Below, piece by piece: positions 47,320 through 56,247 of a stretch of 57,621 nucleotides of DNA. The translations under genes were made by a program, and so were the position numbers. Within the stretch, counting starts at the first letter, position 1, and each line of letters opens with the position of its first letter. Below the pieces are notes generated by a model. That model was not told the origin of the DNA and made no database searches. It was given only the letters and a program-made list of their open reading frames with translations. The DNA is from Croceivirga sp. (GTDB taxonomy: Bacteria; Bacteroidota; Bacteroidia; Flavobacteriales; Flavobacteriaceae): the NCBI GenBank assembly GCA_028284285.1, contig JANQSA010000011.1:1-57621 (forward strand). Direction: 5' to 3'.

Positions 47320-48408
47320 TCACACCTTTATAAATATCTTGCGTTGGTATAAGATATATGCCAAAAGGCAGTAGAAGCCCGTCACTGTTAATGCATACAG
47401 CAAAGAAGACATCTGCATCGACCAAAAATCATGCACATAGATAGTTTGGAACAACCAATTATGAAGGGAAGTATCCGCGTCTACACGGATCAGATAAAAG
47501 AGTTTGGTAATAAAGCTGGAGAGAAAATACACAATTATTGCATTAGCCCCGGCATATCTGAAAATACTTCCGAATTGAATTTTTCTTACATCTGTCAGAT
47601 AATAAATAAGGGCAAGGAACACATTGCCCCAACCTGCTGTCACCAAAACAAAACTGCTGGTCCACAATGCCTTATTAATAGGAAAGACAAAGTCCCACAA
47701 ATGCCCCAGTAACAAAAAACATCCTCCCAGACCGAATAATATGGTAGCTTTTTTTTCCTGTTTGGAAACCAGAATTAACCCGGTAAAAATGCCAAGAATT
47801 GAACTTACTACCGCAGGTAGGGTACTTAAAATGCCTTCCGGGTCATAATCAGGCTTCCACATATGCGTCCCCAATATGTGTAAATCCACATAATTCGCCA
47901 GGTTATTTGGAGCACGTTCAAAAGTAGAGGCTTCTCCGGCAACAGGAACAAAAGCCATTAATAGCCAATACCCCAATAACAGGACAATTGCGACGCCTAA
48001 CAGCTTTTTCCAATTTAGATTTAAAAAGAGTACTGCCGCACAGAAAAATACCACCCCTATTCGTTGTAACACGCCAGGAAACCGAATGGATTCGAATTCC
48101 TTAATAAACGGAAAAGTAATGGTAAACGCTCCCAGGAACAGCCCTAATCCAATAAGTTTCAAGCTTCGGATGGTAATTTTTTTGTACGCCGCCTTATTGG
48201 CTTTCTTATTTCGATACGCAAAGACAACAGAAGTTCCCACAATGAACAGGAAAAAAGGGAAAACAAGGTCTGTTGGTGTGTAGCCGTGCCACTCCGCATG
48301 TAGCAGCGGTGGATACACATCCGACCAGGTACCGGGGGTGTTCACTAAAATCATTAAAACGATGGTCATCCCCCTGAAAATATCTACAGCAACTATTCTA
48401 TCTTTCAT
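47320..48408 (-). CDS. HGSNAT/DUF5009-like membrane acyltransferase
   Basis: Multi-pass inner-membrane protein (362 aa, about ten helices). It starts MKDRIVAVDIFRGMTIVLMILVN, with the DxxRG motif shared by acyltransferase_3 and heparan-alpha-glucosaminide N-acetyltransferase relatives, then HAEWHGYTPTDLVFPFFLFIVG; in the human enzyme an equivalent His is thought to accept the acetyl group. An ATG eight codons earlier exists but the extension is not conserved in kind. It follows the symporter gene on the same strand, which suggests amino-sugar or glycan use; this is inference. Confidence 0.85.
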   Translation of the reverse strand: MKDRIVAVDIFRGMTIVLMILVNTPGTWSDVYPPLLHAEWHGYTPTDLVFPFFLFIVGTSVVFAYRNKKANKAAYKKITIRSLKLIGLGLFLGAFTITFPFIKEFESIRFPGVLQRIGVVFFCAAVLFLNLNWKKLLGVAIVLLLGYWLLMAFVPVAGEASTFERAPNNLANYVDLHILGTHMWKPDYDPEGILSTLPAVVSSILGIFTGLILVSKQEKKATILFGLGGCFLLLGHLWDFVFPINKALWTSSFVLVTAGWGNVFLALIYYLTDVRKIQFGSIFRYAGANAIIVYFLSSFITKLFYLIRVDADTSLHNWLFQTIYVHDFWSMQMSSLLYALTVTGFYCLLAYILYQRKIFIKV

Positions 48409-48480
48409 GTGTTCAAAAATTTTGTAATGCACTGAAATTAAAGCTATTCCAAAATTTATTGCAGATGGAACCGCTTCGCT

Positions 48481-48502
48481 CCTGCCTGTCCGGAAAGGCA
48501 GG
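48481..48502. repeat. GC-rich palindrome upstream of the acyltransferase gene
   Basis: CCTGCC (48481-48486) and GGCAGG (48497-48502) are perfect arms around a 10-nt loop. It shares the core of the palindromes at 10427 and 39720. Confidence 0.75.
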
Positions 48503-48544
48503 TTCGCATAAACTTGTTTTAATCATGTTCGGTAGGGTATACTT

Positions 48545-48583
48545 AAAAAAGTGTATCCTCATTTCATATCAAAGTACACTTTT
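48545..48583 (-). terminator. Terminator overlapping the end of the symporter gene
   Basis: On the minus strand AAAAGTGTA and TACACTTTT form a perfect 9-bp stem around a 19-nt loop, followed by extra T. The TGA stop of the symporter lies inside the loop, so the last codons are part of the terminator stem. Confidence 0.7.
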
Positions 48584-50371
48584 CATTTTAGACCATACCC
48601 TTTTCAATACTACTGAGGCTATGGCTACTACCGCTGTTAACACCAGGGCCAATCCGTAATTCCCGTAGATCCAGTTCCCCGTCGCAAAAAGGCAGGCATA
48701 CACCAAAATACATCCTACCACCATGGCTAAAATACCAGAGGGAACACTCCATTTTTCATTGGTTCTCCCCAAATTCGTTTTTGCTTTTTTAGCCTCAGAT
48801 CGAACGTGCTCCCACCCTGGTCCACCGGGTTGGGTAATCTTATAAAAATTAAATAATACTTCTTTTTGTTCCGGACGGGTTAAGAAGGTAGCGCTTAACC
48901 ATAGCACAGTAGTTAATAGCACCACCATTAAAAAACGGCTCCACTCTGGCAACCAGGCCTGGTTGCCCAAGAATAAGGTTTCTTCAAACTGCCAGAATAC
49001 AATGGAAATAACACCTGACGAAAACAAGGCTACTATTTCACTCCAGGCATTAATACGCCACCAAAACCAGCGAAGAATGAAAATTAGCCCTGTACCTGCT
49101 CCAAACATAATAATGATATCAAAAAGCTGGGTGGCATTGGTAAGGGCCAAAGCGAACACTGCGCTTAGTACCATAAGGAGTACGGTGGTAATTCGTCCTA
49201 CGGCTACCAGTTCTTTTTCAGAGGCCTTTTTGTTTACCTGCTGTTTGTAAAAATCGTTTACCACATAAGAAGAACCCCAGTTTAAGTGGGTAGATATGGT
49301 AGACATATAAGCCGCCCCCAGGGAAGCCAGGACAATCCCAAGTAAACCAGAAGGAAGCTTGGTAAGCATTGCGGAATATGCCAGATCCTCACCCAGTTTA
49401 CTCTCCTCAATATTTGGAAAGGCTTCTTTAATGCTGGCTACATCCGGGAAAACCACCAGGGAGGCCAGCGCCACCAGGATCCAGGGCCAGGGACGTAAAG
49501 CATAGTGTAGGATGTTAAAAAAGAAAGTAGCGCCTATAGCATGATTTTCGTTTTTTGCAGCCAGCATGCGTTGGGCAATGTATCCTCCACCTCCAGGTTC
49601 TCCACCAGGATACCAGGCGCTCCACCATTGCACGGCGAGCGGAATAATCAGTAAAGTGAGCATGGCATCAGTATCCGTGAACTCCGGTAAAATGGACATC
49701 TTATCCTGAACCAAAGGCGTATCCAAAACATTTTGCAGTCCTCCAACTTCCGGAATGTTCACCAAATATATGGCTGCACCTATAGCGCCCACCATGGCGA
49801 GAAAGAACAAGATGAAATCCGTATAGACCACACCCCGAAATCCTCCGATAGCGCTAAAGATCACAGTAACTGTCCCTCCTATCAACACGGTTTGCAAGGG
49901 CGTGAGTCCTAACATCACCTGCCCGATCTTAATCGCAGCAAGTGTAACGGCTGACATGGCCATCACGTTAAAGACGATACCCAAATACAATGACCGGAAC
50001 GCCCTTAAAAAGTGTGCCGGTTTTCCCCCATACCGCAAATCATAGAATTCCATATCCGTGGCAACATTAGAACGTCGCCATAATTTGGCATACACAAAAA
50101 CGGTTAGCAATCCCGTTAATAAAAAAACCCACCATCCCCAATTACCGGAGACACCGTCTGTACGCACAAAATCGGTAACCAGGTTAGGAGTGTCTGTGGA
50201 AAATGTTGTCGCTACCATGGAAAACCCAAGCAACCACCAAGGCATATTCCGGCCGGAGAGGAAGTACTCTGAAGTGTTTTTTCCTGATTTTTTGGAAACA
50301 TAAATCCCGATAAAAAGAACAAGGGCAAAAAATCCAAATATGATGAAGTAGTCAAGGATTTGGATATCCAT
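48569..50371 (-). CDS. Sodium:solute symporter (SSS family), 600 aa
   Basis: Inner-membrane sodium-coupled uptake carrier. The N-terminus (LDYFIIFGFFALVLFIGIYVSKKSGKNTSEYFLSGRNMPWWLLG) has the family pattern in which the first helix is followed by a loop with SEYFLSGR. About thirteen to fourteen helices can be traced, and GGFRGVVYTDFILFF near 175-190 is the SSS sodium-symporter signature region. The C-terminus has extra helices after a hydrophilic loop (PEQKEVLFNFYKITQPGGPGW). Substrate is not determinable; a sugar, sialic acid or related compound fits the linked acyltransferase. Confidence 0.92.
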   Translation of the reverse strand: MDIQILDYFIIFGFFALVLFIGIYVSKKSGKNTSEYFLSGRNMPWWLLGFSMVATTFSTDTPNLVTDFVRTDGVSGNWGWWVFLLTGLLTVFVYAKLWRRSNVATDMEFYDLRYGGKPAHFLRAFRSLYLGIVFNVMAMSAVTLAAIKIGQVMLGLTPLQTVLIGGTVTVIFSAIGGFRGVVYTDFILFFLAMVGAIGAAIYLVNIPEVGGLQNVLDTPLVQDKMSILPEFTDTDAMLTLLIIPLAVQWWSAWYPGGEPGGGGYIAQRMLAAKNENHAIGATFFFNILHYALRPWPWILVALASLVVFPDVASIKEAFPNIEESKLGEDLAYSAMLTKLPSGLLGIVLASLGAAYMSTISTHLNWGSSYVVNDFYKQQVNKKASEKELVAVGRITTVLLMVLSAVFALALTNATQLFDIIIMFGAGTGLIFILRWFWWRINAWSEIVALFSSGVISIVFWQFEETLFLGNQAWLPEWSRFLMVVLLTTVLWLSATFLTRPEQKEVLFNFYKITQPGGPGWEHVRSEAKKAKTNLGRTNEKWSVPSGILAMVVGCILVYACLFATGNWIYGNYGLALVLTAVVAIASVVLKRVWSKMKSVL

Positions 50372-50425
50372 GAATTCGGTTTTGGTTGAATTCTAAAGAT
50401 AGCATTTTGTGACTATTTTTGGTTT

Positions 50426-51172
50426 ATGCCTGGTAATGAAATTACGGCTGCCGCCTGGGTTATGGCCTACACTGCTATCTTTTTTCTTGGGATTTCTAAA
50501 TCCGGACTCAAGGGATTATCCATATTTAACGTGACTTTGCTGGCTCTGGCCTTTGGTGCAAAAAATTCTACCGGTATCCTGATGCCCTTACTTTTGGTAG
50601 GCGACATTTTTGCAGTACGCTATTATAACAGGCATGCCCGCTGGAAGTATATATGGCGTTTTTTGCCCTGGATGCTTTGTGGCATTTTTTTGGGGCTTTT
50701 GATTGGAAATGATCTTCCGGAACAGCAGTTTAAATACGGTATGGTAGGGGTAATTTTTCTAAGTCTTTCGGTACTGGTCTTTTGGGATATCAGAAAATCA
50801 AAGTCGGTCCCAAATCATTGGAGTTTTACAGCCGGAGTGGGGTTGCTGGCCGGAATTTGTACAATGATCGGAAATTTAGCAGGGGTCTTTACCAATATTT
50901 TCTTTCTGGCCCTGCGCCTACCCAAAAATGAATTTGTGGGAACGGCTGCCTGGCTTTTCTTAATTACCAACGCCATCAAATTACCGCTCCACATCTTTAT
51001 TTGGAAAACAATAAGCCCGCAAACCTTATGGATAGACCTTAAGTTATTACCCGCTATAGCACTGGGGCTGATCATTGGAATTCGATTGGTACGTCTCATC
51101 AATGAAAAGCAGTACCGTAGATTTATTTTGGTGGTTACCACCATTGGGGCAGTGGCCATTCTATTCAGATAA
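50426..51172 (+). CDS. TSUP family (TauE/SafE-like) membrane transporter, 248 aa
   Basis: Small membrane transporter with about eight helices in two homologous halves, N half around FFLGISKSGLKGLSIFNVTLLALAFG and C half around GLLAGICTMIGNLAGVFTNIFFLALRLPK. Such proteins move sulfite, sulfoacetate or related organosulfur anions, but the substrate here is unknown. It diverges from the symporter across 54 nt. TATTTTTG at 50414-50421, only 4 nt before the ATG, matches the -7 box and would make the message nearly leaderless, but no TTG at the proper distance supports it. Confidence 0.88.
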   Translation: MPGNEITAAAWVMAYTAIFFLGISKSGLKGLSIFNVTLLALAFGAKNSTGILMPLLLVGDIFAVRYYNRHARWKYIWRFLPWMLCGIFLGLLIGNDLPEQQFKYGMVGVIFLSLSVLVFWDIRKSKSVPNHWSFTAGVGLLAGICTMIGNLAGVFTNIFFLALRLPKNEFVGTAAWLFLITNAIKLPLHIFIWKTISPQTLWIDLKLLPAIALGLIIGIRLVRLINEKQYRRFILVVTTIGAVAILFR

Positions 51173-51248
51173 TGCATTTTGGCTCCTCCGGCCATTGCGC
51201 AAAAAACAGGACATTTCTTTTTTTTTTATCTTGAAGGGATAACCGGCC

Positions 51249-54155
51249 ATGAAACTTCGTAACATTATATTGCTTCTTTGCGCGGTACTGGTGGGTACTG
51301 TGTTACGTAGCCAAAATTTCAGGTATACCCTATTTGATGGTGGCGTAACTCCTTTTGGCAAAGTAAACCGGACAATGGAAGACCACAAGGGTTTTGTTTG
51401 GATTGCTTCCGATAATGGCCTTTTCCGTTTTGACGGACAGCGTTTTGAAGACTTCAGCCTTTCGCTAGAAAGTCGGCATATCCAAAGCATGTTTTCTAAG
51501 GACTCTGACACCATTTTCTTTTCGAATGATTCCGACATCTTTAAGCTCTACTATGAAGAAGATCAGGTAGCGGTTGTCTCTCACCTGCCTATCGGTGAGG
51601 GTACTGAAATTGGATATATCAACGAAGTATTCATTGATTCAAAAAAACAACTTTGGGCAAGCTCCCCTAACGGAACTATTGTGAAGATTGCTGCTGCTGA
51701 CGGCAAATTGAATACGTACAACTTACCAAAAGAAGAGGTCACAGGGCATATTTTTTTGGGAGAAGATGGCCAACAGAATCTTTGGGCCCTCTATTCCGGC
51801 AAAGGCCTTTTCCGATTTGATCATGACAGGGATGCCTTTGTGTCTATTCCCGGGTTTGAGGATACAAGACATTTTTATGTGGGTGAAAACTATCTTTATC
51901 TGGTAGGGCCCCGCATTCTAAAAGTGGCTATTACGTCTAACAACGTCCTGGAAAAACACAGCGATATCTCCACTACAGGTCTTGTATTTGATCATATTAC
52001 ACGGGATTTGAACGGTACCTACTTCCTGGCTTCAGGAGAATACTTGTTTACGCTGTTTGACCATGAAGGAAAGCTTCACAAAGTATTTGGTGCCAATGAT
52101 CCCCACAGGGTGGAAGAACTTCCTTTCAAATCGATCAAGAGCATTAGTTTTTCTTCAGATCAGTTGCGAAAGGGGGGTAAAATATGGGTCAGTACACAGA
52201 ACGGATTGGGATTATTGCACACCCCCTATTTTAAGAATGTTGATGGCATGCCGCATGATAATGTATTCAGCATCACTGCCGGAGTACATCAAAAAGTAGC
52301 TATTTCCCAGGGGAATGTATTTGAAGTAACTCCCCGCAGCAAAAACAAGGTGTTCCATACCCTTTCCAATATAGGCAGGGTTACGGCGATTGGCCTCTAT
52401 GGCAACAAGAGTTATTATGGCACAGCGGATGCGGAAATTGTAGTTTTTCAAGAATTAAAAAAGCAACGTTCCTATGACTTAAGCGAAAGAGGTGGGGGTA
52501 TCTTTTTTATGTCTGCCGATACTGAAGGGGATATTTGGTTTTGCCAGGCACCGGCTGGTAAACCCTTGCAAGGGGTAGGAAAGCTAAGTGCTAATGGAGA
52601 ATTTCAATTTTATGATACCGAAGAAGGATTAGACACCCGTATTTTGGTGATTCGGGAAGGAGGGCGTTCAGAGGTGTATGCCGCCGGGATAGGAATAGAA
52701 AGCTATCTTTTTAAATATAACAGGGAGACCGATGTTTTTGAACCCAAAAGCCTACCATTGCCCCCTGAAGTAAGTACCAATTTTGAGGTGCACGATCTTT
52801 CCGTTGACTCTTTAGGAGTAGTATGGATGGGAACCACAGACGGCTTATTCAAATACGATACCGAAACGGTAAAAAGAGTTGATCTTGGACCATTCACAAC
52901 AAATGAGATCCGGGCTGTTCAAACCCTGGAAAACGGTGGGGTTTGGGTAGCTACAGATACGGATGGTCTTATCTATCGGTATCCTTCGGGAGATTATGTG
53001 CAGTTTGATGAGGAAAGCGGAACTCCTTCCAAAATAGCTTCCTACCGCTGCCTTTCGCTGGAGAAGGACGGCACGCTTTGGGTAGGTACTGCGGAGGGTG
53101 CTGTACATTCTTCATTGGCCACACCGGAACCCCTTGCTACTCATACGCCGAGAATCACAGGCATCGCTATCAATAATCGCCCGGTACAATTACCAAAACC
53201 ATCACTATCCACCAATGCCAAAATACAACTTGACCTAGCTACTATTTCTTATCCGGCCAAAGGTGTTCGGTATCAGTATAAACTGGTAGATCATGCTTTT
53301 TCCGAAGAAGCTTCCGAACATGTACACTGGTCAGATTCCTTCAGCGAACCTATAGTGCGTCTGCAAAATTTATCTCCCGGGGAATATGTTTTCTTAGTTC
53401 GTGCCAAAAGGCCCGGAGGCTATGGTTGGAGCGTTCCTGTTTCCATTCCGATAACCATTAAAAAACCATGGTATACCACCTGGTGGGGAGTGGGCGTCCT
53501 TTTGATTACAAGCCTGTTCGTGCTTTGGTATGGTATCTATCAGTGGGGTCACTCAAAAGCAAAAACCCTTTCAGCTGAACTTTCTCAAAAACAACAGCAT
53601 CTGGAGGACAAGCAGGCTCAGTTGACCGCCAAATCTAATGCGCTTTTGCTCAAAGAGGAAGAACTAAAAAGTTCAAGAACCAATCTTTATATGTTAAACC
53701 GCCTCCTTGATCAATTGCCCAGAAACCAGTCCTGGGAACACGTATTTCCAGTTCTGAAAAAACTGATCCAACTCCCTAACAGTCTGGATAGGTTTGAAAT
53801 AGGTATTATAAAAGCCAATGAAATTCACTACAGGGGGTATACCCGAAAAAACCAGGAGCTTTTTGAACGTAAAGAGGAATTCAATGAAAAGGAGAATCTT
53901 CAAAGCTACGCGCTATGTGGTAATATCCCTTTGCTTATCGGTGATTTTGAAACCGAAGTTACCCAATACCTGGAAAAAAAAGCTTTCAAAGGTCATTCCT
54001 CGATGCTATTGGTCCCATTTAAACCCTCCGCCAATGTTGATGCCATTTTTTGTGCCTACGCCAAAGAAAAGAAACGGTTTTCACGCAGGGATTTGGACCT
54101 GATTCAGGTCCTGACAAAATTTTTATCAATAACTGTAAAGGATAAACCGATTTGA
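51249..54155 (+). CDS. Reg_prop/Y_Y_Y sensor ending in a GAF-like domain, no output domain (968 aa)
   Basis: Periplasmic ligand sensor anchored in the inner membrane. Signal peptide about 1-21; beta-propeller made of two-component regulator repeats, for example GFVWIASDNGLFRFDG (about 49), VWMGTTDGLFKYD and LWVGTAEGAVHS, over 30-630; Y_Y_Y domain about 660-738 (YQYKLVDHAF to GYGWSVPVSI); one transmembrane helix 745-765; coiled coil 770-815; then a GAF-like cytoplasmic domain to the end (SMLLVPFKPSANVDAIFCAY, RFSRRDLDLIQVL). No HisKA, HATPase, receiver or DNA-binding domain follows, unlike the usual kinases of this class. The next gene begins 2 nt after its stop. Confidence 0.9.
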   Translation: MKLRNIILLLCAVLVGTVLRSQNFRYTLFDGGVTPFGKVNRTMEDHKGFVWIASDNGLFRFDGQRFEDFSLSLESRHIQSMFSKDSDTIFFSNDSDIFKLYYEEDQVAVVSHLPIGEGTEIGYINEVFIDSKKQLWASSPNGTIVKIAAADGKLNTYNLPKEEVTGHIFLGEDGQQNLWALYSGKGLFRFDHDRDAFVSIPGFEDTRHFYVGENYLYLVGPRILKVAITSNNVLEKHSDISTTGLVFDHITRDLNGTYFLASGEYLFTLFDHEGKLHKVFGANDPHRVEELPFKSIKSISFSSDQLRKGGKIWVSTQNGLGLLHTPYFKNVDGMPHDNVFSITAGVHQKVAISQGNVFEVTPRSKNKVFHTLSNIGRVTAIGLYGNKSYYGTADAEIVVFQELKKQRSYDLSERGGGIFFMSADTEGDIWFCQAPAGKPLQGVGKLSANGEFQFYDTEEGLDTRILVIREGGRSEVYAAGIGIESYLFKYNRETDVFEPKSLPLPPEVSTNFEVHDLSVDSLGVVWMGTTDGLFKYDTETVKRVDLGPFTTNEIRAVQTLENGGVWVATDTDGLIYRYPSGDYVQFDEESGTPSKIASYRCLSLEKDGTLWVGTAEGAVHSSLATPEPLATHTPRITGIAINNRPVQLPKPSLSTNAKIQLDLATISYPAKGVRYQYKLVDHAFSEEASEHVHWSDSFSEPIVRLQNLSPGEYVFLVRAKRPGGYGWSVPVSIPITIKKPWYTTWWGVGVLLITSLFVLWYGIYQWGHSKAKTLSAELSQKQQHLEDKQAQLTAKSNALLLKEEELKSSRTNLYMLNRLLDQLPRNQSWEHVFPVLKKLIQLPNSLDRFEIGIIKANEIHYRGYTRKNQELFERKEEFNEKENLQSYALCGNIPLLIGDFETEVTQYLEKKAFKGHSSMLLVPFKPSANVDAIFCAYAKEKKRFSRRDLDLIQVLTKFLSITVKDKPI

Positions 54156-54157
54156 AA

Positions 54158-55234
54158 ATGTGCAAAACACCCTTTTTAGCAATAGTACTGGTAATGGGCA
54201 TGGTCCGGGCACAACCTATGCTAAAGGATACATTGAAGGTAGGGGTATTTGTAAACCCTCCGTTTGTAATTGCAGAGGAGGGTGAAAACTATGCCGGACT
54301 TTCCGTAGACTTGTGGAAACGCCTGGCTACTGAAATAAATATCCCTTACCAATACGTTACCTTCAGCGACCCTGTTGGCGTGATCCGGTCGTTGGATTAT
54401 GGCGATTTGGACATTGGCATTAACCCCTATGGTAATTCGCCCTTACGTATGAAAAAGTTTAGTGTATCACAACCTTTTCATGTTTCCAGCATTGGGGTGG
54501 CCATTACTTCTTCCAACCAAAGTCAATTCACCGTTTTTGTCAATAACTTTTTTTCCAGAGACTTTTTAAACGTGGTGCTACTACTGCTATTGATCTTACT
54601 TTCCTTTGGTACTATTCTTTGGTTTGTGGAGCGCAAGGCCAACAAATACCAATTCCGTCCCGGAATTTTAGGGCTGTTTGACGGTCTCTGGTGGGCCGCC
54701 GTGACCATGACCACAGTAGGATATGGCGACAAAGCCCCTAAGACCCACGCTGGTAAAACCATTGCGATCATCTGGATGTTCACTGCGGTGATCATTATTT
54801 CCAGCTTTACCGCTACTATTGCCTCTACCCTCACGGTCAATAGTTTAGAAGGCGAAGTGAACAGCCTGGAAGATATTAGGAGAGTGGCTAGAATAGGTGC
54901 GGTAGGGGGTAGTCAGGGGGCTGCTTTTTTAAAGGCTCAGGACTTATCTCCCTCCGAAGTATACCGGACTACTGAGATGGCGCTCTTGGCCCTGTCACAA
55001 AAAGAGATTGACGTGCTGGTGGACGACCGAACCGCTATGCAGTATCTGATACGAAATCGGCAGATGGAAGTCAATGTGAAGTTGTTGCCAATTGCCTTTA
55101 ACGAACAATATCGCAGTCTTATCATGCCCCGGGCACATCCTTTGTTTGATCGCGTAAACCGCCAACTGGTAATAGAAATTCAGGATAAAGATTGGAAAAA
55201 ACTAAGAACCAGTTATAATCTTGCCGAGGAATAA
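54158..55234 (+). CDS. GluR0-like ligand-gated potassium channel (358 aa)
   Basis: Prokaryotic ionotropic glutamate-receptor-type channel. Signal peptide about 1-18 (cut near RAQ); first half of a periplasmic solute-binding fold (27-120), with Arg97 in PLRMKKFSVSQPF at the usual carboxylate-binding position; helix M1 137-156; pore with TVGYGD at 186-191, the potassium selectivity filter; helix M2 201-222 running into SFTATIASTLTV (216-227), which resembles the SYTANLAAFLTV gate of animal receptors; second half of the binding fold (about 235-355), with VDDR at 288-291 at the likely amine-binding Asp. The ATG at 54158 is preferred over TTG at 54152. Translational coupling to the sensor gene is likely. 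Confidence 0.92.
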   Translation: MCKTPFLAIVLVMGMVRAQPMLKDTLKVGVFVNPPFVIAEEGENYAGLSVDLWKRLATEINIPYQYVTFSDPVGVIRSLDYGDLDIGINPYGNSPLRMKKFSVSQPFHVSSIGVAITSSNQSQFTVFVNNFFSRDFLNVVLLLLLILLSFGTILWFVERKANKYQFRPGILGLFDGLWWAAVTMTTVGYGDKAPKTHAGKTIAIIWMFTAVIIISSFTATIASTLTVNSLEGEVNSLEDIRRVARIGAVGGSQGAAFLKAQDLSPSEVYRTTEMALLALSQKEIDVLVDDRTAMQYLIRNRQMEVNVKLLPIAFNEQYRSLIMPRAHPLFDRVNRQLVIEIQDKDWKKLRTSYNLAEE

Positions 55235-55350
55235 CCCGGTGATTTTTTGCTGGTTTGCTGGAAAATCTGATAGAGATGAAAAAAAATTGGAAAAGGTTAC
55301 TGAGTACTTTCCGGATTGAAACAGCAGTTTGGCCCGGTTTTAAAAATGGA

Positions 55351-56022
55351 TCACTTTTCCAGGCGTATTAACTCGAGGTCTTCGTCAATAAATTTTCGGT
55401 TCTTCAGATCATAGATAAGGGGGTCCTGATTTTTTTTGGACGGAAAATACAATCCCCAAAAATCAAAATACCCGCCTATCGCCTTAGCTTGTTGGTCACT
55501 TTTACTACCGGATATCCCATTGCTTTGCTTTTTTTCAAAAACCGGGATAAAGATTTCCAGGGGCATTTCCAACAACCCTTTGGTAAAGTGCACAAAATTC
55601 TGGCTTAACGCCAGCAAAACCGCTTCCAGTTGATAAGAAATGCTTTGGTCATGTATTTTTGAAATGATCAATGAAGTATCCAGTAAGTTGATGTAAACTT
55701 CCGCGATATCTACTGCCCCGTCGTTAAGGTCTTGCAGTTTCATCAATGCACGTTCAAAAGGGGGCTGTTTCAGTGTGTTTCTTTTCCGATGAAATCCTCC
55801 CCAATTGCCCATATCGGGGTGAAAAAGGGCATTGACAAGCTTAAAATTGCACTGTAGGTCAATGATCAAGTTGAAAACCTGATCCGTATTGCTTTCGTAT
55901 GTTATTGTAGAGCTGGAAAAGAAGACTTTATCCAGACTTTTTTGGAAAACATCCAGGCCCAACATTTCTTGGGATCTTTTCTCATTGTCAGAACCCCTAT
56001 TGAACTTTGGTTGATGCCCCAT
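55351..56022 (-). CDS. Unrecognised protein (223 aa)
   Basis: I do not recognise this family. The protein is soluble by composition, has no signal peptide or clear helix through the membrane, and is mostly predicted helical, with basic and acidic patches; the end is rich in Lys and Glu. The start MGHQPKFNRGSDN is uncertain: in another frame, from ATG at 56093, a protein-like stretch (MTTVEEGIPFDLASVQTHNKN) runs up to about the same point, so a frameshift or a short upstream ORF is possible. It diverges from the XRE gene and converges with the channel gene. Confidence 0.65.
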   Translation of the reverse strand: MGHQPKFNRGSDNEKRSQEMLGLDVFQKSLDKVFFSSSTITYESNTDQVFNLIIDLQCNFKLVNALFHPDMGNWGGFHRKRNTLKQPPFERALMKLQDLNDGAVDIAEVYINLLDTSLIISKIHDQSISYQLEAVLLALSQNFVHFTKGLLEMPLEIFIPVFEKKQSNGISGSKSDQQAKAIGGYFDFWGLYFPSKKNQDPLIYDLKNRKFIDEDLELIRLEK

Positions 56023-56114
56023 TTCGGTTTGTTTTTATTATGCGTTTGAACACTGGCTAAATCAAATGGTATGCCTTCTTCAACAGTTGTCATTGTATTG
56101 GTGGTAGGTTAGTA

Positions 56115-56217
56115 GCGCAATCTTTTTCTTTTCTGTTGTGGCTGGCAATAAAGATTGGCGCAATACAATAATTTAACTTAATTATTTTTAAATATATAGC
56201 AAAATTGAATAATTTGC
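56115..56217. promoter_or_regulatory. Cluster of three inverted repeats in the divergent control region
   Basis: Imperfect repeat GCGCAATCTTT (56115-56125) with AAAGATTGGCGC (56150-56161); AATAATT (56167-56173) with AATTATT (56180-56186); and GCAAAATTGAATAATTTGC (56199-56217). They lie between the unrecognised gene and the XRE gene and are candidate operator sites for that regulator. The third contains a TTG that could be a -33 element, but no clean -7 box follows. Confidence 0.45.
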
Positions 56218-56247
56218 AAAACAACATATATCATTTTGGGATATTCT

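Noticed and set aside
50414-50421. TATTTTTG as promoter of the TSUP gene
   Set aside because: No -33 element at a proper distance, and it would leave almost no leader; mentioned only in the gene entry.
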